From contig JAEXKM010000139.1 in assembly GCA_023445705.1 (NCBI GenBank), positions 1-15,112 on the forward strand: a stretch of DNA of 15,112 nucleotides, written 5' to 3'. Positions 1 to 7,116 of the stretch are shown piece after piece. Made by a program: the position numbers and the translations under genes. Under the pieces are notes generated by a model that searched no databases, was not told the origin of the DNA, and worked only from the letters and a program-made list of their open reading frames with translations. This stretch comes from Pseudomonadota bacterium. GTDB taxonomy: Bacteria; Pseudomonadota; Alphaproteobacteria; Caulobacterales; Caulobacteraceae. Each line of letters starts with the position of its first letter. The stretch's first letter is position 1.

Positions 1-26
1 GTTTCGACCTCGGGAAGCTCAGGCAT
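1..26 (-). CDS. mutM: Formamidopyrimidine-DNA glycosylase, N-terminal fragment (runs off left edge)
   Basis: Read on the minus strand from an ATG at 26-24, the bases give MPELPEVET, the near-invariant N-terminus of MutM/Fpg. The family uses Pro2 (after Met removal) as the Schiff-base nucleophile and Glu3 as the general acid when it excises 8-oxoguanine and other oxidised purines from DNA; both residues are visible. Only eight codons and two bases lie in the window, so the zinc finger and helix-two-turn-helix cannot be checked. The gene diverges from ubiE, and mutM next to ubiE is a familiar alphaproteobacterial arrangement, which supports the call. Endonuclease VIII (Nei) starts differently (MPEGPE), so MutM is preferred. 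Confidence 0.9.
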
Positions 27-71
27 GAGGCTGAAGTGGCATGCCGCGCCCGGCGCGACAACCTTCCGCGG

Positions 72-199
72 CTGTCATCCCGGTTTGCGCAGCAAGACCG
101 GGACCCATGAAAACTGGTCTCGCCGAAAGGACGCAACCCATGCCCTACTTCGGAGCGTATGGATCCCGGACAAGCGCTGCGCGCTCTCCGGGATGACAG
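72..199. repeat. Inverted pair of REP-like palindromic units (GTCATCCCGG family)
   Basis: The ends 72-83 (ctgtcatcccgg) and 188-199 (ccgggatgacag) are a perfect 12-bp inverted repeat. Each half also folds alone: 78-84 with 97-103, and 163-169 with 188-194. The reverse complement of the left half resembles the right half (tgg-tcccgg, a gctgcgc loop segment, then ccgggatgacag), so the element looks like two copies of one unit in opposite orientation. A third, single copy lies at 5317-5363. The element sits between the divergent mutM and ubiE genes, so promoters for both must lie in it or beside it. No coding potential was recognised in it. Confidence 0.75.
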
Positions 200-262
200 T
201 TTGAGTTCTATCGGACCGGCCCGACTGGCGCGGCCCGCGTCACCACGATAAGACCGCACCCC

Positions 263-1021
263 ATGACCGGACCTTCCGCCACCTTCGGCTTTCGCGATGT
301 CGACCCCTCCGAAAAGCCCCGCCTCGTGCGCGGCGTCTTCGACAAGGTCGCCAGCCGCTACGACCTGATGAACGACCTGATGAGCGGCGGCGTCCACCGC
401 CTCTGGAAGGACGCGGTCGCAGCCCGGCTCAACCCGCAGCCGGGCGAGACCATTATCGACTGCGCCGGCGGCACCGGCGACATGGCCCGCCGCTTCGCCA
501 AGATGGCCCGCCGCGTCCAGGAACGCCGCGGCGGCGACGACGCCCAGATCATGATCGTCGACTACAACGCCGAGATGATCGCCGCCGGCCGCGCCAAGGG
601 CGGCGAGCCCGAGATCACCTGGAGCGTCGGCGACGCCCAGCGCCTGCCCCTGCCCGACGCCTGCGCCGACGCCTATGTCATCTCCTTCGGCATCCGCAAC
701 GTCACCGACGTCTCGGCCGCCCTGCGCGAGGCGCGCCGGGTGCTCAAGCCCGGCGGCCGCTTCCTCTGCCTGGAGTTCTCGCATCCGGCCACCGAACTGC
801 TTCGCAAGGCCTATGACGCCTATTCCTTCAAGGTCATCCCGCAGATCGGCGAGTGGGTGGTGAAGGACCGCGACAGCTATCAGTACCTGGTGGAAAGCAT
901 CCGCCGCTTCCCCGACCAGCGCACCTTCGTCGAGATGATCGGCAAGGCCGGCTTCGGCCGCGCCGGCTACACCAACTTCACCGGCGGCGTCGCGGCCCTT
1001 CATCACGGCTGGGCGGTCTGA
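263..1021 (+). CDS. ubiE: Demethylmenaquinone/2-methoxy-6-polyprenyl-1,4-benzoquinol C-methyltransferase
   Basis: This is a class I SAM-dependent methyltransferase of 252 residues, the usual UbiE/Coq5 length. UbiE C-methylates the benzoquinol ring in ubiquinone synthesis (and demethylmenaquinol in bacteria that make menaquinone). The first UbiE signature is at residues 33-48, with YDLMND, His45 and Trp48. SAM-binding motif I is DCAGGTGD (66-73), with Cys where Val or Leu is more usual. Asp100 ends the second strand and should bind the SAM ribose. GDAQRLP (123-129) and FGIRNVTD (142-149) follow, and the second signature RVLKPGGRFLCLEFS is at 159-173. The ATG at 263 gives the expected N-terminus, although no strong Shine-Dalgarno is visible. 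ubiB follows after 3 nt, so the two are probably cotranscribed. Confidence 0.96.
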   Translation: MTGPSATFGFRDVDPSEKPRLVRGVFDKVASRYDLMNDLMSGGVHRLWKDAVAARLNPQPGETIIDCAGGTGDMARRFAKMARRVQERRGGDDAQIMIVDYNAEMIAAGRAKGGEPEITWSVGDAQRLPLPDACADAYVISFGIRNVTDVSAALREARRVLKPGGRFLCLEFSHPATELLRKAYDAYSFKVIPQIGEWVVKDRDSYQYLVESIRRFPDQRTFVEMIGKAGFGRAGYTNFTGGVAALHHGWAV

Positions 1022-1024
1022 CCG

Positions 1025-2533
1025 ATGGGCAGCCTGGCGGCGTTCGGACGGCTGGCGGCCGCGGCCTGGTCGCTGGCGCGCAACGACGCGCTCCTCCCGC
1101 GCGAGCTGGACGACCTCTATCCGCCCAGCGTCAAGGCGCTCTCCCAGTCGCTGCGTGTCTTCGCCGGCCCTGAGGCGCGCTCCGGCCGCCCGGGCGAGCG
1201 CCTGGCCCGCTCCCTGGAAAAGCTCGGCCCGGTCGCCATCAAGCTCGGCCAGCTGCTCTCCACCCGCGCCGACATCTTCGGCGCGCCCTTCGCCGACGAC
1301 CTCTCGCGGCTGAAGGACAAGCTCCCGCCCTTCCCGACCGAGGTCGCCCGCCACGAGGTGGAGCTGGCCCTCGGCCGGCCGATCGCGGAGGTCTTCACCA
1401 GCTTCGGCGATCCCGTCGCCGCCGCTTCCCTGGCCCAGGCGCACGAGGCCGTGCTGCTCGACGGCCGCAAGGTCGCCGTGAAGGTGCTGCGCCCCGGCGT
1501 CGCCCACCGCGTCGCCCAGGACGCCGAGGCCCTCGCCCTCGCCGCCCGCCTGGTGGAACGCTCCTCCGAAGCCGCCCGCAGGCTCGAGCCCCGCGCCCTG
1601 GCCGCCACGGTCATCCGCGCCACCGAGCTCGAACTCGACCTGCGCCTCGAGGCCGCCGGCGGCGACGAGCTGTCCGAGATCATGGCCAAGGACGGCTACA
1701 TGACCGCCCCCAAGGTCATCTGGGAGGGCGTCGGCAAGAAGGTCCTGACCCAGGAGTGGGCCAAGGGCGCGCCGCTGTCCGATCCGGCCAGCCTGGACCT
1801 CCCCGGCCTCGACCGCCGCGAGCTGGCCGACAAGCTGATCCGCGCCTTCCTGGCCCAGGCCCTGGACCACGGCGTCTTCCACGCCGACCTGCACGAGGGG
1901 AACCTCTTCGTCGCCGCCCCTGCCGAGATCACCGCCGTCGACTTCGGCATCGTCGGCCGCCTGACCCGCGCCGAGCGCCGCTACCTCGCCGAGATCCTCT
2001 GGGGCTTCCTGGAGCGCGACTACGAGAAGATCGCCCAGACCCACTTCGAGGCCGGCTACGTGCCGCGCACCCACTCGGTCTCGGCCTTCGCCCAGGCCCT
2101 GCGCGCGGTGGGCGAGCCGCTGTTCGGCCGCACCGCCAAGGACGTCTCCATGGGCCGGGTCCTGACCCAGCTTTTCGAGATCACCGCCCTCTTCGATATG
2201 CGGCTACAGCCCCAGCTCGTCCTGCTGCAGAAGACCATGATGACCGTCGAAGGCGTCGCCCGGCGCCTGGATCCGGATCACGACATCTGGCGGGCCGCCG
2301 ATCCCGTCGTCCGCCGCTGGATGCTGCGAGAACTCGGCCCCGCCGCCCGCGCCAAGCGCTTCGCCGACGAGGGCCTGGAGGCTCTGCGCAACATCGCCCG
2401 GCTGATCGAGAACCCGCCCCAGGCCACCGCCATCGCGGTCGCGCCCGAGCCGGAGTCCTCCCGCCTCGCCTGGTTCGCCATAGGCGCCGCCGTCGCCGGC
2501 GCCGCCTTCTTCCTCGCCGCCTGGTTTTTCTGA
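1025..2533 (+). CDS. ubiB: UbiB/ABC1/ADCK-family atypical kinase-like ATPase for ubiquinone biosynthesis
   Basis: The 502-residue protein belongs to the UbiB (ABC1/ADCK/Coq8) family, membrane-associated ATPases needed for ubiquinone synthesis and thought to help handle lipid intermediates rather than phosphorylate proteins. The family KxGQ motif is KLGQ (73-76). The Ala-rich nucleotide loop is AAASLAQAH (132-140), Lys153 lies in AVKVLRPG, and the ELELDLRLEA stretch is near 201-210. The catalytic-loop equivalent is HADLHEGN (286-293), where HADxHPGN is more common, and the DFG equivalent is Asp306-Phe-Gly. One clear hydrophobic segment (about 481-502) forms the very C-terminus and should anchor the protein; E. 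coli UbiB has two. The ATG is 3 nt after the ubiE stop, so expression is probably coupled. The stop lies in a 10-bp palindrome (2531-2540). Confidence 0.95.
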   Translation: MGSLAAFGRLAAAAWSLARNDALLPRELDDLYPPSVKALSQSLRVFAGPEARSGRPGERLARSLEKLGPVAIKLGQLLSTRADIFGAPFADDLSRLKDKLPPFPTEVARHEVELALGRPIAEVFTSFGDPVAAASLAQAHEAVLLDGRKVAVKVLRPGVAHRVAQDAEALALAARLVERSSEAARRLEPRALAATVIRATELELDLRLEAAGGDELSEIMAKDGYMTAPKVIWEGVGKKVLTQEWAKGAPLSDPASLDLPGLDRRELADKLIRAFLAQALDHGVFHADLHEGNLFVAAPAEITAVDFGIVGRLTRAERRYLAEILWGFLERDYEKIAQTHFEAGYVPRTHSVSAFAQALRAVGEPLFGRTAKDVSMGRVLTQLFEITALFDMRLQPQLVLLQKTMMTVEGVARRLDPDHDIWRAADPVVRRWMLRELGPAARAKRFADEGLEALRNIARLIENPPQATAIAVAPEPESSRLAWFAIGAAVAGAAFFLAAWFF

Positions 2534-2548
2534 GGCCTCAGTCCTCTT

Positions 2549-2669
2549 TCCCTCCCCTTCATGGGGAGGGTGGATCGGCGCGTAGCGACGAGACGGGTGG
2601 GGTCTTACTTGCTCGGCAGCCCCACCCTGGCCGCTTTCGCGGCCTATCCCTCCCCATGAAGGGGAGGGA
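2549..2669. repeat. Paired palindromic intergenic element (CCCTCCCC stem family), tails inward
   Basis: Two perfect 8-bp stem-loops, 2550-2570 (ccctcccc/ggggaggg, loop ttcat) and 2648-2668 (same stem, loop atgaa), are exact reverse complements; the arms 2549-2570 and 2648-2669 match over 22 bp. Nested inside, gggtgggg (2595-2602) pairs with ccccaccc (2620-2627), and ggccgc-tttc-gcggcc (2629-2644) forms another perfect hairpin. The element therefore reads as two units of stem, middle and G-rich tail, inverted with the tails facing inward. A related pair with the opposite arrangement is at 13327-13434. It lies just after ubiB and could stop or stabilise that transcript, but no T-tract follows the stems. 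The rest of the 2534-2771 gap holds the rlmN promoter. Confidence 0.8.
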
Positions 2670-2713
2670 GAAGCGACTTCCCCCCTCTGCAAACACGCCG
2701 CAGGGCCGTTCAT

Positions 2714-2742
2714 TTGGATTAAGGACCCCGGCGCCTTATATT
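2714..2742 (+). promoter_or_regulatory. Sigma-70-like promoter for rlmN
   Basis: TTGGAT (2714-2719) and TATATT (2737-2742) are separated by exactly 17 nt, close to the TTGACA/TATAAT consensus and conspicuous in such GC-rich DNA. The predicted transcription start, near 2749-2750, leaves about 22 nt before the TTG start codon at 2772. The promoter lies downstream of the repeat element at 2549-2669, so rlmN need not depend on read-through from ubiE-ubiB. Confidence 0.65.
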
Positions 2743-2771
2743 GGCGCTCTTCCTGACAGCGAGTTGCGACC

Positions 2772-3944
2772 TTGGGCGTCACCCTTGATCTTTCGCGTGG
2801 GCCGGCGACCCCGGTCGTGGCGGCCAAACCGAACCTCTCGGGCCTGACCCGCAAGGCCCTGGCCCAGGCCCTGGTCGACGCCGAGGTCGTGCGCCCGGAC
2901 AAGGCGAAGATGCGCGCCTCCCAGCTCTGGCGCTGGATCCACCACTACGGCGTCACCGACTTCGCGGCCATGACCGACGTGGCCAAGGAAACCCGCGCGG
3001 CCCTGGCCGAAGCCTTCAGCCTCGTTCGCCCCGAAGTGGTCGAGCGCCAGGTCTCCAAGGACGGCACCCGCAAGTGGCTGATCCGCATGGCGCCGGGCAT
3101 CGAGGTCGAGACCGTCTACATCCCCGATGTCGGCCGCTCGGGCGCGCTCTGCGTGTCCAGCCAGGTCGGCTGCACCCTCAACTGCACCTTCTGCCATACC
3201 GGCACCCAGGCCCTGGTCCGCAACCTGACGGCGGCCGAGATCGTCGCTCAGGTGCAGGTGGCCCGCGACGACCTCGCCGAATGGCCCTCGCCCAAGGAGG
3301 ACCGCCGGCTCTCCAACATCGTCTTCATGGGCATGGGCGAGCCGCTCTACAATCTCGACAACGTCGCCGACGCCATCGACATCATCGCCGACGGCGAGGG
3401 CATCGCCATTTCCCGCCGCCGCATCACCGTCTCGACCTCCGGCGTCGTGCCCGAGCTGACGGCCCTGGGCGAGCGCACCCAGGCCATGCTGGCCATCTCC
3501 CTGCACGCCACCAACGACGACCTGCGCGACGTGCTGGTGCCGCTCAACAAGAAGTACGACATCGCCACCCTGATGGAGGGCATCCGCAACTATCCGGGCC
3601 TCTCCAACACCCGCCGCGTGACCTTCGAGTACGTGATGCTCAAGGACGTCAACGACAGCCCCGCCGAGGCCAAGGCCCTGGTGAAGCTGCTCAAGGGCAT
3701 TCCGGCCAAGATCAACCTGATCCCGTTCAACCCCTGGCCGGGCACGAACTACGGCTGCTCGGACTGGGGCGCGATCGAGAGCTTTGCGGCCATCCTAAAC
3801 CGCGCCGGCTACGCCTCGCCCATCCGCACGCCGCGCGGCCGCGACATCCTCGCGGCCTGCGGCCAGCTCAAGTCGGAAAGCGAGAAGCTGCGGGCCAGCG
3901 CCCGGCGCAAACTTGCGTCAGACGCGTCCGAGGCCATTGCCTAG
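2772..3944 (+). CDS. rlmN: Dual-specificity 23S rRNA A2503 / tRNA A37 C2-methyltransferase (radical SAM)
   Basis: RlmN methylates C2 of A2503 in the peptidyl-transferase centre of 23S rRNA and of A37 in some tRNAs by radical SAM chemistry. The CxxxCxxC cluster is Cys134, Cys138 and Cys141 (CTLNCTFC). Cys127 in GALCVSSQ and Cys363 in AACGQL match E. coli Cys118 and Cys355, the two mechanistic cysteines, and Glu113 in ETVYIP matches the conserved Glu105. GMGEPL (188-193) is the family SAM-binding motif. Length is 390 residues, with a short N-terminal extension relative to E. coli. The start is TTG; it gives a typical N-terminus and sits about 22 nt after a good promoter, although the ribosome site is weak. 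Retention of both cysteines and the A2503-type motifs argues against the C8-methylating paralogue Cfr. Confidence 0.96.
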   Translation: MGVTLDLSRGPATPVVAAKPNLSGLTRKALAQALVDAEVVRPDKAKMRASQLWRWIHHYGVTDFAAMTDVAKETRAALAEAFSLVRPEVVERQVSKDGTRKWLIRMAPGIEVETVYIPDVGRSGALCVSSQVGCTLNCTFCHTGTQALVRNLTAAEIVAQVQVARDDLAEWPSPKEDRRLSNIVFMGMGEPLYNLDNVADAIDIIADGEGIAISRRRITVSTSGVVPELTALGERTQAMLAISLHATNDDLRDVLVPLNKKYDIATLMEGIRNYPGLSNTRRVTFEYVMLKDVNDSPAEAKALVKLLKGIPAKINLIPFNPWPGTNYGCSDWGAIESFAAILNRAGYASPIRTPRGRDILAACGQLKSESEKLRASARRKLASDASEAIA

Positions 3945-4003
3945 GTTTCCCTCGTCCGTGCTAACCATTCGGCCTTAGTCCAAGTTCAAGCCGACGGGGT
4001 TCC

Positions 4004-4432
4004 ATGCCGCCGCAACTGCAGTCCCCCGAGATCCAGGCCTTCGCCAACGGCTTTCCCATCGCGCTCATGCACATCGGCGTGACGGTCGCGATCCTGTTCA
4101 TCGGCGTCTTCGTCTATGTGCTGCTCACCCCCCATCGCGAGATCACCCTGATCCGCGAGGGCAACTCCGCCGCCGCCCTGTCCCTGGGCGGGGTGATGGT
4201 GGGCCTGGCCATTCCCCTGGCCGCATCCCTGGCGGGCTCCACCTCGGCGCTGGAGATCGGCATGTGGGGCGCGGCCTGCGTGGCGCTGCAGCTCCTGGTG
4301 TTCCGCCTGATGGACATGCTGCTGCGCGGCCTGCCCCAGCGCATCCAGGAAGGCGAGGTCGCCGCCGCCGCCCTGCTGGTCGGCGCCAAGCTCGCCACCG
4401 CCCTGATCATCGCCGCAGCCATGGCCGGGTGA
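4004..4432 (+). CDS. DUF350-family integral membrane protein
   Basis: The 142-residue protein is mostly hydrophobic, with four likely membrane segments near 17-41, 57-77, 83-106 and 119-141. Its first loop carries TPHREITLIREGNSAAALS (42-60), followed by a Gly-rich GGVMVG. The conserved charged stretch followed by GN-x-A-A and a Gly-rich second helix is the pattern of the DUF350 (UPF0719, YjfL-like) family, whose biochemical role is not established. The gene starts 59 nt after rlmN and ends 12 nt before the serine-protease gene, so it is probably cotranscribed with that gene. A GGGG run 6 nt before the ATG may serve as a weak ribosome-binding site. Family assignment is by pattern; function is unknown. 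Confidence 0.8.
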   Translation: MPPQLQSPEIQAFANGFPIALMHIGVTVAILFIGVFVYVLLTPHREITLIREGNSAAALSLGGVMVGLAIPLAASLAGSTSALEIGMWGAACVALQLLVFRLMDMLLRGLPQRIQEGEVAAAALLVGAKLATALIIAAAMAG

Positions 4433-4444
4433 CCTGAACCTCCC

Positions 4445-5278
4445 ATGCATTTCCCCCGGCTTCCCGACTGGCTGGTCTATGCAGCGGTGGTGCTCGCCCT
4501 GCTGATCGCCGCCGTGGGCCGGCAGGAACGCGCCGACGCGCCCCCGCCCCCGCCGCCCGTCGCCGGCGGCGATGGCCTGCCGCTCGGCCCGGCCTCGCCC
4601 TTCGACCCGCAGGTGGTCGTCGACGTGCCCGGCAAGGCCGAGCCCGGTGTCGGCACGGCTTTCTCGATCTCGGAAACCGGGGTCTGGATCACCGCCCGCC
4701 ACGTGGTCGACGGCTGCACCCAGACCGCCATCGTGGTCGGCGACGGCCGTGGGGTGGAGGCCCAGGTCCGCATCGATCCGCGCGGCGAGGCCGCGATCCT
4801 CACCACCGAGGGAGGCGCTCCGCCCCTGCCGCTCGGCCTCGACCGCACCCTGCGACGGGGCGACCGCGCCTTCCATCCCGGCTTCCCACAAGGCGCGCCC
4901 GGCGAAGCCACCTCCCGGCTGCTGGGGCGCGAAAACCTTGAGGTCCGCGGCCGCGGCGCCCGCACCGAGCCGGTGCTGGTCTGGGCCGAGACCGGCCGGA
5001 CGGATGGCCTTGAAGGCACCCTGGCCGGGCTCTCCGGCTCACCCGTCCTCGACAGCGCCGGCCGCGTCGTCGGCGTGACCGTGGCCGAGTCGCCCCGGCG
5101 CGGGCGGATCTACACCACCTCGCCGGAAACCGTCGTGGCCGCCCTGACCGCGACCCGCCAGCATCCCGACAGGTTCGCGATCGGCGAGCCCATCACCACC
5201 GACAACTACGGCCGCGTCGCCGACACCCTGCGCCGCGACCTGCGCGTCGCCCAGGTCATCTGCCTGCGCACGTCCTGA
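4445..5278 (+). CDS. Membrane-anchored trypsin-like serine protease with Glu at the usual Asp position
   Basis: The 277-residue protein has one N-terminal membrane segment (about 10-25), a Pro-rich linker (33-38) and a chymotrypsin-fold domain that should face the periplasm. His86 is in TARHVVDGC and the nucleophile Ser197 is in GLSGSP, corresponding to GNSGGP. Where the family usually has Asp in D-x-A-[VIL]-L, this protein has EAAIL with Glu115, so the triad would be His-Glu-Ser unless Asp111 contributes. Cys91, next to the active-site His, and Cys273 near the C-terminus could form a disulfide. No PDZ domain is present, unlike DegP/HtrA. It follows the DUF350 gene by 12 nt, which suggests a functional link. 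It may be weakly active or inactive; the substrate is unknown. Confidence 0.8.
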   Translation: MHFPRLPDWLVYAAVVLALLIAAVGRQERADAPPPPPPVAGGDGLPLGPASPFDPQVVVDVPGKAEPGVGTAFSISETGVWITARHVVDGCTQTAIVVGDGRGVEAQVRIDPRGEAAILTTEGGAPPLPLGLDRTLRRGDRAFHPGFPQGAPGEATSRLLGRENLEVRGRGARTEPVLVWAETGRTDGLEGTLAGLSGSPVLDSAGRVVGVTVAESPRRGRIYTTSPETVVAALTATRQHPDRFAIGEPITTDNYGRVADTLRRDLRVAQVICLRTS

Positions 5279-5316
5279 CCCGCAGATCTCCCCCAGGCGC
5301 CACGCCTTCCATGCAC

Positions 5317-5363
5317 GGAGCGTCTGGGTCCCGGCCTTCCGCTTCGCTCCAGCCGGGATGACA
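5317..5363. repeat. Single REP-like unit of the GTCATCCCGG family between convergent genes
   Basis: This 47-nt stretch has the same length and framework as 152-198: ggagcgt, tgg, tcccgg, a GC-rich loop, then ccgggatgaca at the end. tcccggc (5329-5335) pairs with gccggga (5352-5358) around a 16-nt loop. It occupies the 107-nt gap between the convergent protease gene and the DUF853 ATPase gene, where a hairpin could act as a terminator in both directions, although neither strand shows a clear U-run. Nothing else was recognised in the gap. Confidence 0.72.
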
Positions 5364-5385
5364 CGCAGGCTGCAATCCGAACGCC

Positions 5386-6867
5386 TTACCGACGCTTCAT
5401 GCCGCCCAGCAGGCCGCGCATCAGTTCGCGCGCGATGGTGCTGCCGGCCTGGCGCAGCAGCGACTTGGTGAAGGCCTCGCCCATCGACTGCCGGTTGGAC
5501 GCCCGCGGCCGCGGGGCCGCCGGCGCCCGTCCGCGCGGCGCAGCCTCCGCCGGCTGCGACGCCTGGGTGGCCTGGGCTGCGGCCGCCGCCGTCGCGCTGG
5601 CCCGCGCCTTCAGCACCTCGAAGGCGCTCTCGCGGTCCTTCACCGTGTCGTAGAGCCCCCGCACCGGGCTCTGTGCCATCAACGCGGTCCGCTCGGCCGG
5701 AGTGATCGGTCCCAGCCGCGAGACCGGCGGCCGGATCAGGGTCTTCTGCACCACCGTCGGCGCGCCCTTCTCGTCCAGCACGCTGACCAGCGCCTCGCCG
5801 ACGCCCAGGTGCTGGATCGCCTCGGCGGTGTCGAAGGCCGGATTGGCGCGGAACGAGTTCGACGCCGCCTTCAGCCCCTTCTGCTCCGTCGGCGTATAGG
5901 CGCGTAGGGCGTGTTGAATACGGTTGCCGAGTTGCCCCAGCACCACCTCGGGAATGTCCGCCGGGTTCTGGGTCACGAAATAGACGCCCACGCCCTTGGA
6001 GCGGATCAGCCGCACCACCTGCTCCACCTTCTCCAGCAGCGGCTTGGGCGCGTCGCGGAACAAGAGGTGCGCCTCGTCGAAGAAGAACGCCAGGCGCGGC
6101 TTCTCCGGATCGCCCACCTCGGGCAGTTCCTCGAACAGCTCGCTCATCAGCCACAGCAGGAAGGTCGCATAGAGCCTGGGGCTGGCGATCAGCTTGTCGG
6201 CCGCCAGGATGTTCACATAGCCGCGCCCCGAACCGTCCGTGCGCATGATGTCGGAAAGCTGCAGCGCCGGCTCGCCGAACAGCCCCGCCCCGCCCTGGTC
6301 TTCCAGCACCAGCAGCTTGCGCTGGATCGTGGCGACGGTGGAGGCCGAGACATTGCCGTACTTCGCCCCCAGCTCCTTGGCGTTCTCCGAGGCGAAATTG
6401 AGCGCCGCCTGCAGGTCCTTCAGGTCGAGCAGCAGCAGGCCCTCGTCGTCGGCGGCGCGGAACACCACCGTCAGCACGCCCTCCTGCACGTCGTTCAGTT
6501 CGAGCATCCGCGAGATCAGCAGCGGCCCCATCTCCGAGACCGTCGCCCGGATCGGGTGGCCTTGCTCGCCGAACAGGTCCCAGAACACCGTCGGCGCCGC
6601 CTGGGGCGTCAGGGTCAGGTCCATCAGCTTGGCCCGCTCCTCGAACTTGGCGTTCGGCGCGCCGGGTTCGGAAATGCCGGACAGGTCGCCCTTCACGTCG
6701 GCCGCGAAGACCGGGACCCCGGCGTCGGACAGGCCCTGGGCCAGCACCTGCAGGGTGACGGTCTTGCCGGTGCCGGTCGCCCCCGCCACCAGGCCGTGCC
6801 GGTTGGCCCGGTCGAGCCGCAGCAGTTCAAGGTGGTCCGAAAAACCGATCAGCACGCCGTCAGACAT
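5386..6867 (-). CDS. HerA-like/DUF853 (YjgR-type) ATPase
   Basis: The 493-residue protein is a RecA-fold ATPase of the DUF853 (YjgR) branch of the HerA/FtsK superfamily; E. coli YjgR is about 500 residues. Walker A is GATGTGKT (29-36), Walker B is LAFFFDEAH (259-267, Asp264-Glu265), a polar motif VTQNP is at 298-302, and LGNRIQHALRAY near 313-324 may supply an arginine finger. After an Ala/Pro-rich linker (about 425-455), the C-terminus has the family-typical RQSMGEAFTKS segment and an amphipathic basic end. A longer reading with a TTG at 6885 exists, but the ATG at 6867 has GGAG 6 nt upstream and gives an N-terminus (MSDGVLIG) like the family, so it is preferred. Function is unproven; related HerA proteins are hexameric DNA translocases. 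The gene diverges from the AI-2E transporter gene. Confidence 0.92.
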   Translation of the reverse strand: MSDGVLIGFSDHLELLRLDRANRHGLVAGATGTGKTVTLQVLAQGLSDAGVPVFAADVKGDLSGISEPGAPNAKFEERAKLMDLTLTPQAAPTVFWDLFGEQGHPIRATVSEMGPLLISRMLELNDVQEGVLTVVFRAADDEGLLLLDLKDLQAALNFASENAKELGAKYGNVSASTVATIQRKLLVLEDQGGAGLFGEPALQLSDIMRTDGSGRGYVNILAADKLIASPRLYATFLLWLMSELFEELPEVGDPEKPRLAFFFDEAHLLFRDAPKPLLEKVEQVVRLIRSKGVGVYFVTQNPADIPEVVLGQLGNRIQHALRAYTPTEQKGLKAASNSFRANPAFDTAEAIQHLGVGEALVSVLDEKGAPTVVQKTLIRPPVSRLGPITPAERTALMAQSPVRGLYDTVKDRESAFEVLKARASATAAAAAQATQASQPAEAAPRGRAPAAPRPRASNRQSMGEAFTKSLLRQAGSTIARELMRGLLGGMKRR

Positions 6868-6949
6868 CGTCCGCTCCGCAAACAAGCTCCAGGCCTCGAA
6901 GCTAACCGCAGCCAGGCTCAGCTTCCACCGATCTTCCCCGAACAGTCAT

Positions 6950-6976
6950 CCCTTGCCGAATTTTCTTCGGAAAGGG
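6950..6976. repeat. Inverted repeat between divergent DUF853 ATPase and AI-2E genes
   Basis: cccttgccgaa (6950-6960) and ttcggaaaggg (6966-6976) pair over ten of eleven positions around a ttttc loop, with one G/A mismatch. It lies in the 249-nt divergent intergenic region, 83 nt before the ATPase start and 140 nt before the transporter start. It could be an operator or an RNA hairpin. No firm promoter was found for either gene in the rest of the gap. Confidence 0.45.
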
Positions 6977-7116
6977 TGAGGGTTCTCCGCAGTTCCGCGT
7001 CTTGACGGCATAGACCCTCCCCACAGCGCGCAAACCGGGGTAGGGATTGGTCCAAATTGACGCGGCAGGCCCTGACATCGACAGTCGTCGGGGACCCACC
7101 GCTGCAAAAAGAACCC

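Noticed and set aside
1756..2847. A 363-codon plus-strand frame overlapping ubiB, the intergenic repeat and the rlmN start
   Set aside because: The translation is an Arg/Pro-rich shadow of ubiB in another frame, and it continues across repeat DNA and a promoter. ubiB has clear family motifs in its own frame.
2204..2902. A minus-strand frame spanning the ubiB-rlmN gap
   Set aside because: It combines ubiB antisense with palindromic repeat sequence and shows no start context or conserved motif.
3961..3978. CtrA-like site (ctaa...ttag) upstream of the DUF350 gene
   Set aside because: The half-sites are 10 nt apart instead of the 7 nt of the TTAA-N7-TTAA consensus, and each half has a mismatch.
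5911..7005. A 364-codon plus-strand frame opposite the DUF853 ATPase
   Set aside because: It is antisense to a gene with clear Walker motifs, and its His/Gln/Arg/Leu-rich translation is typical of a shadow frame.
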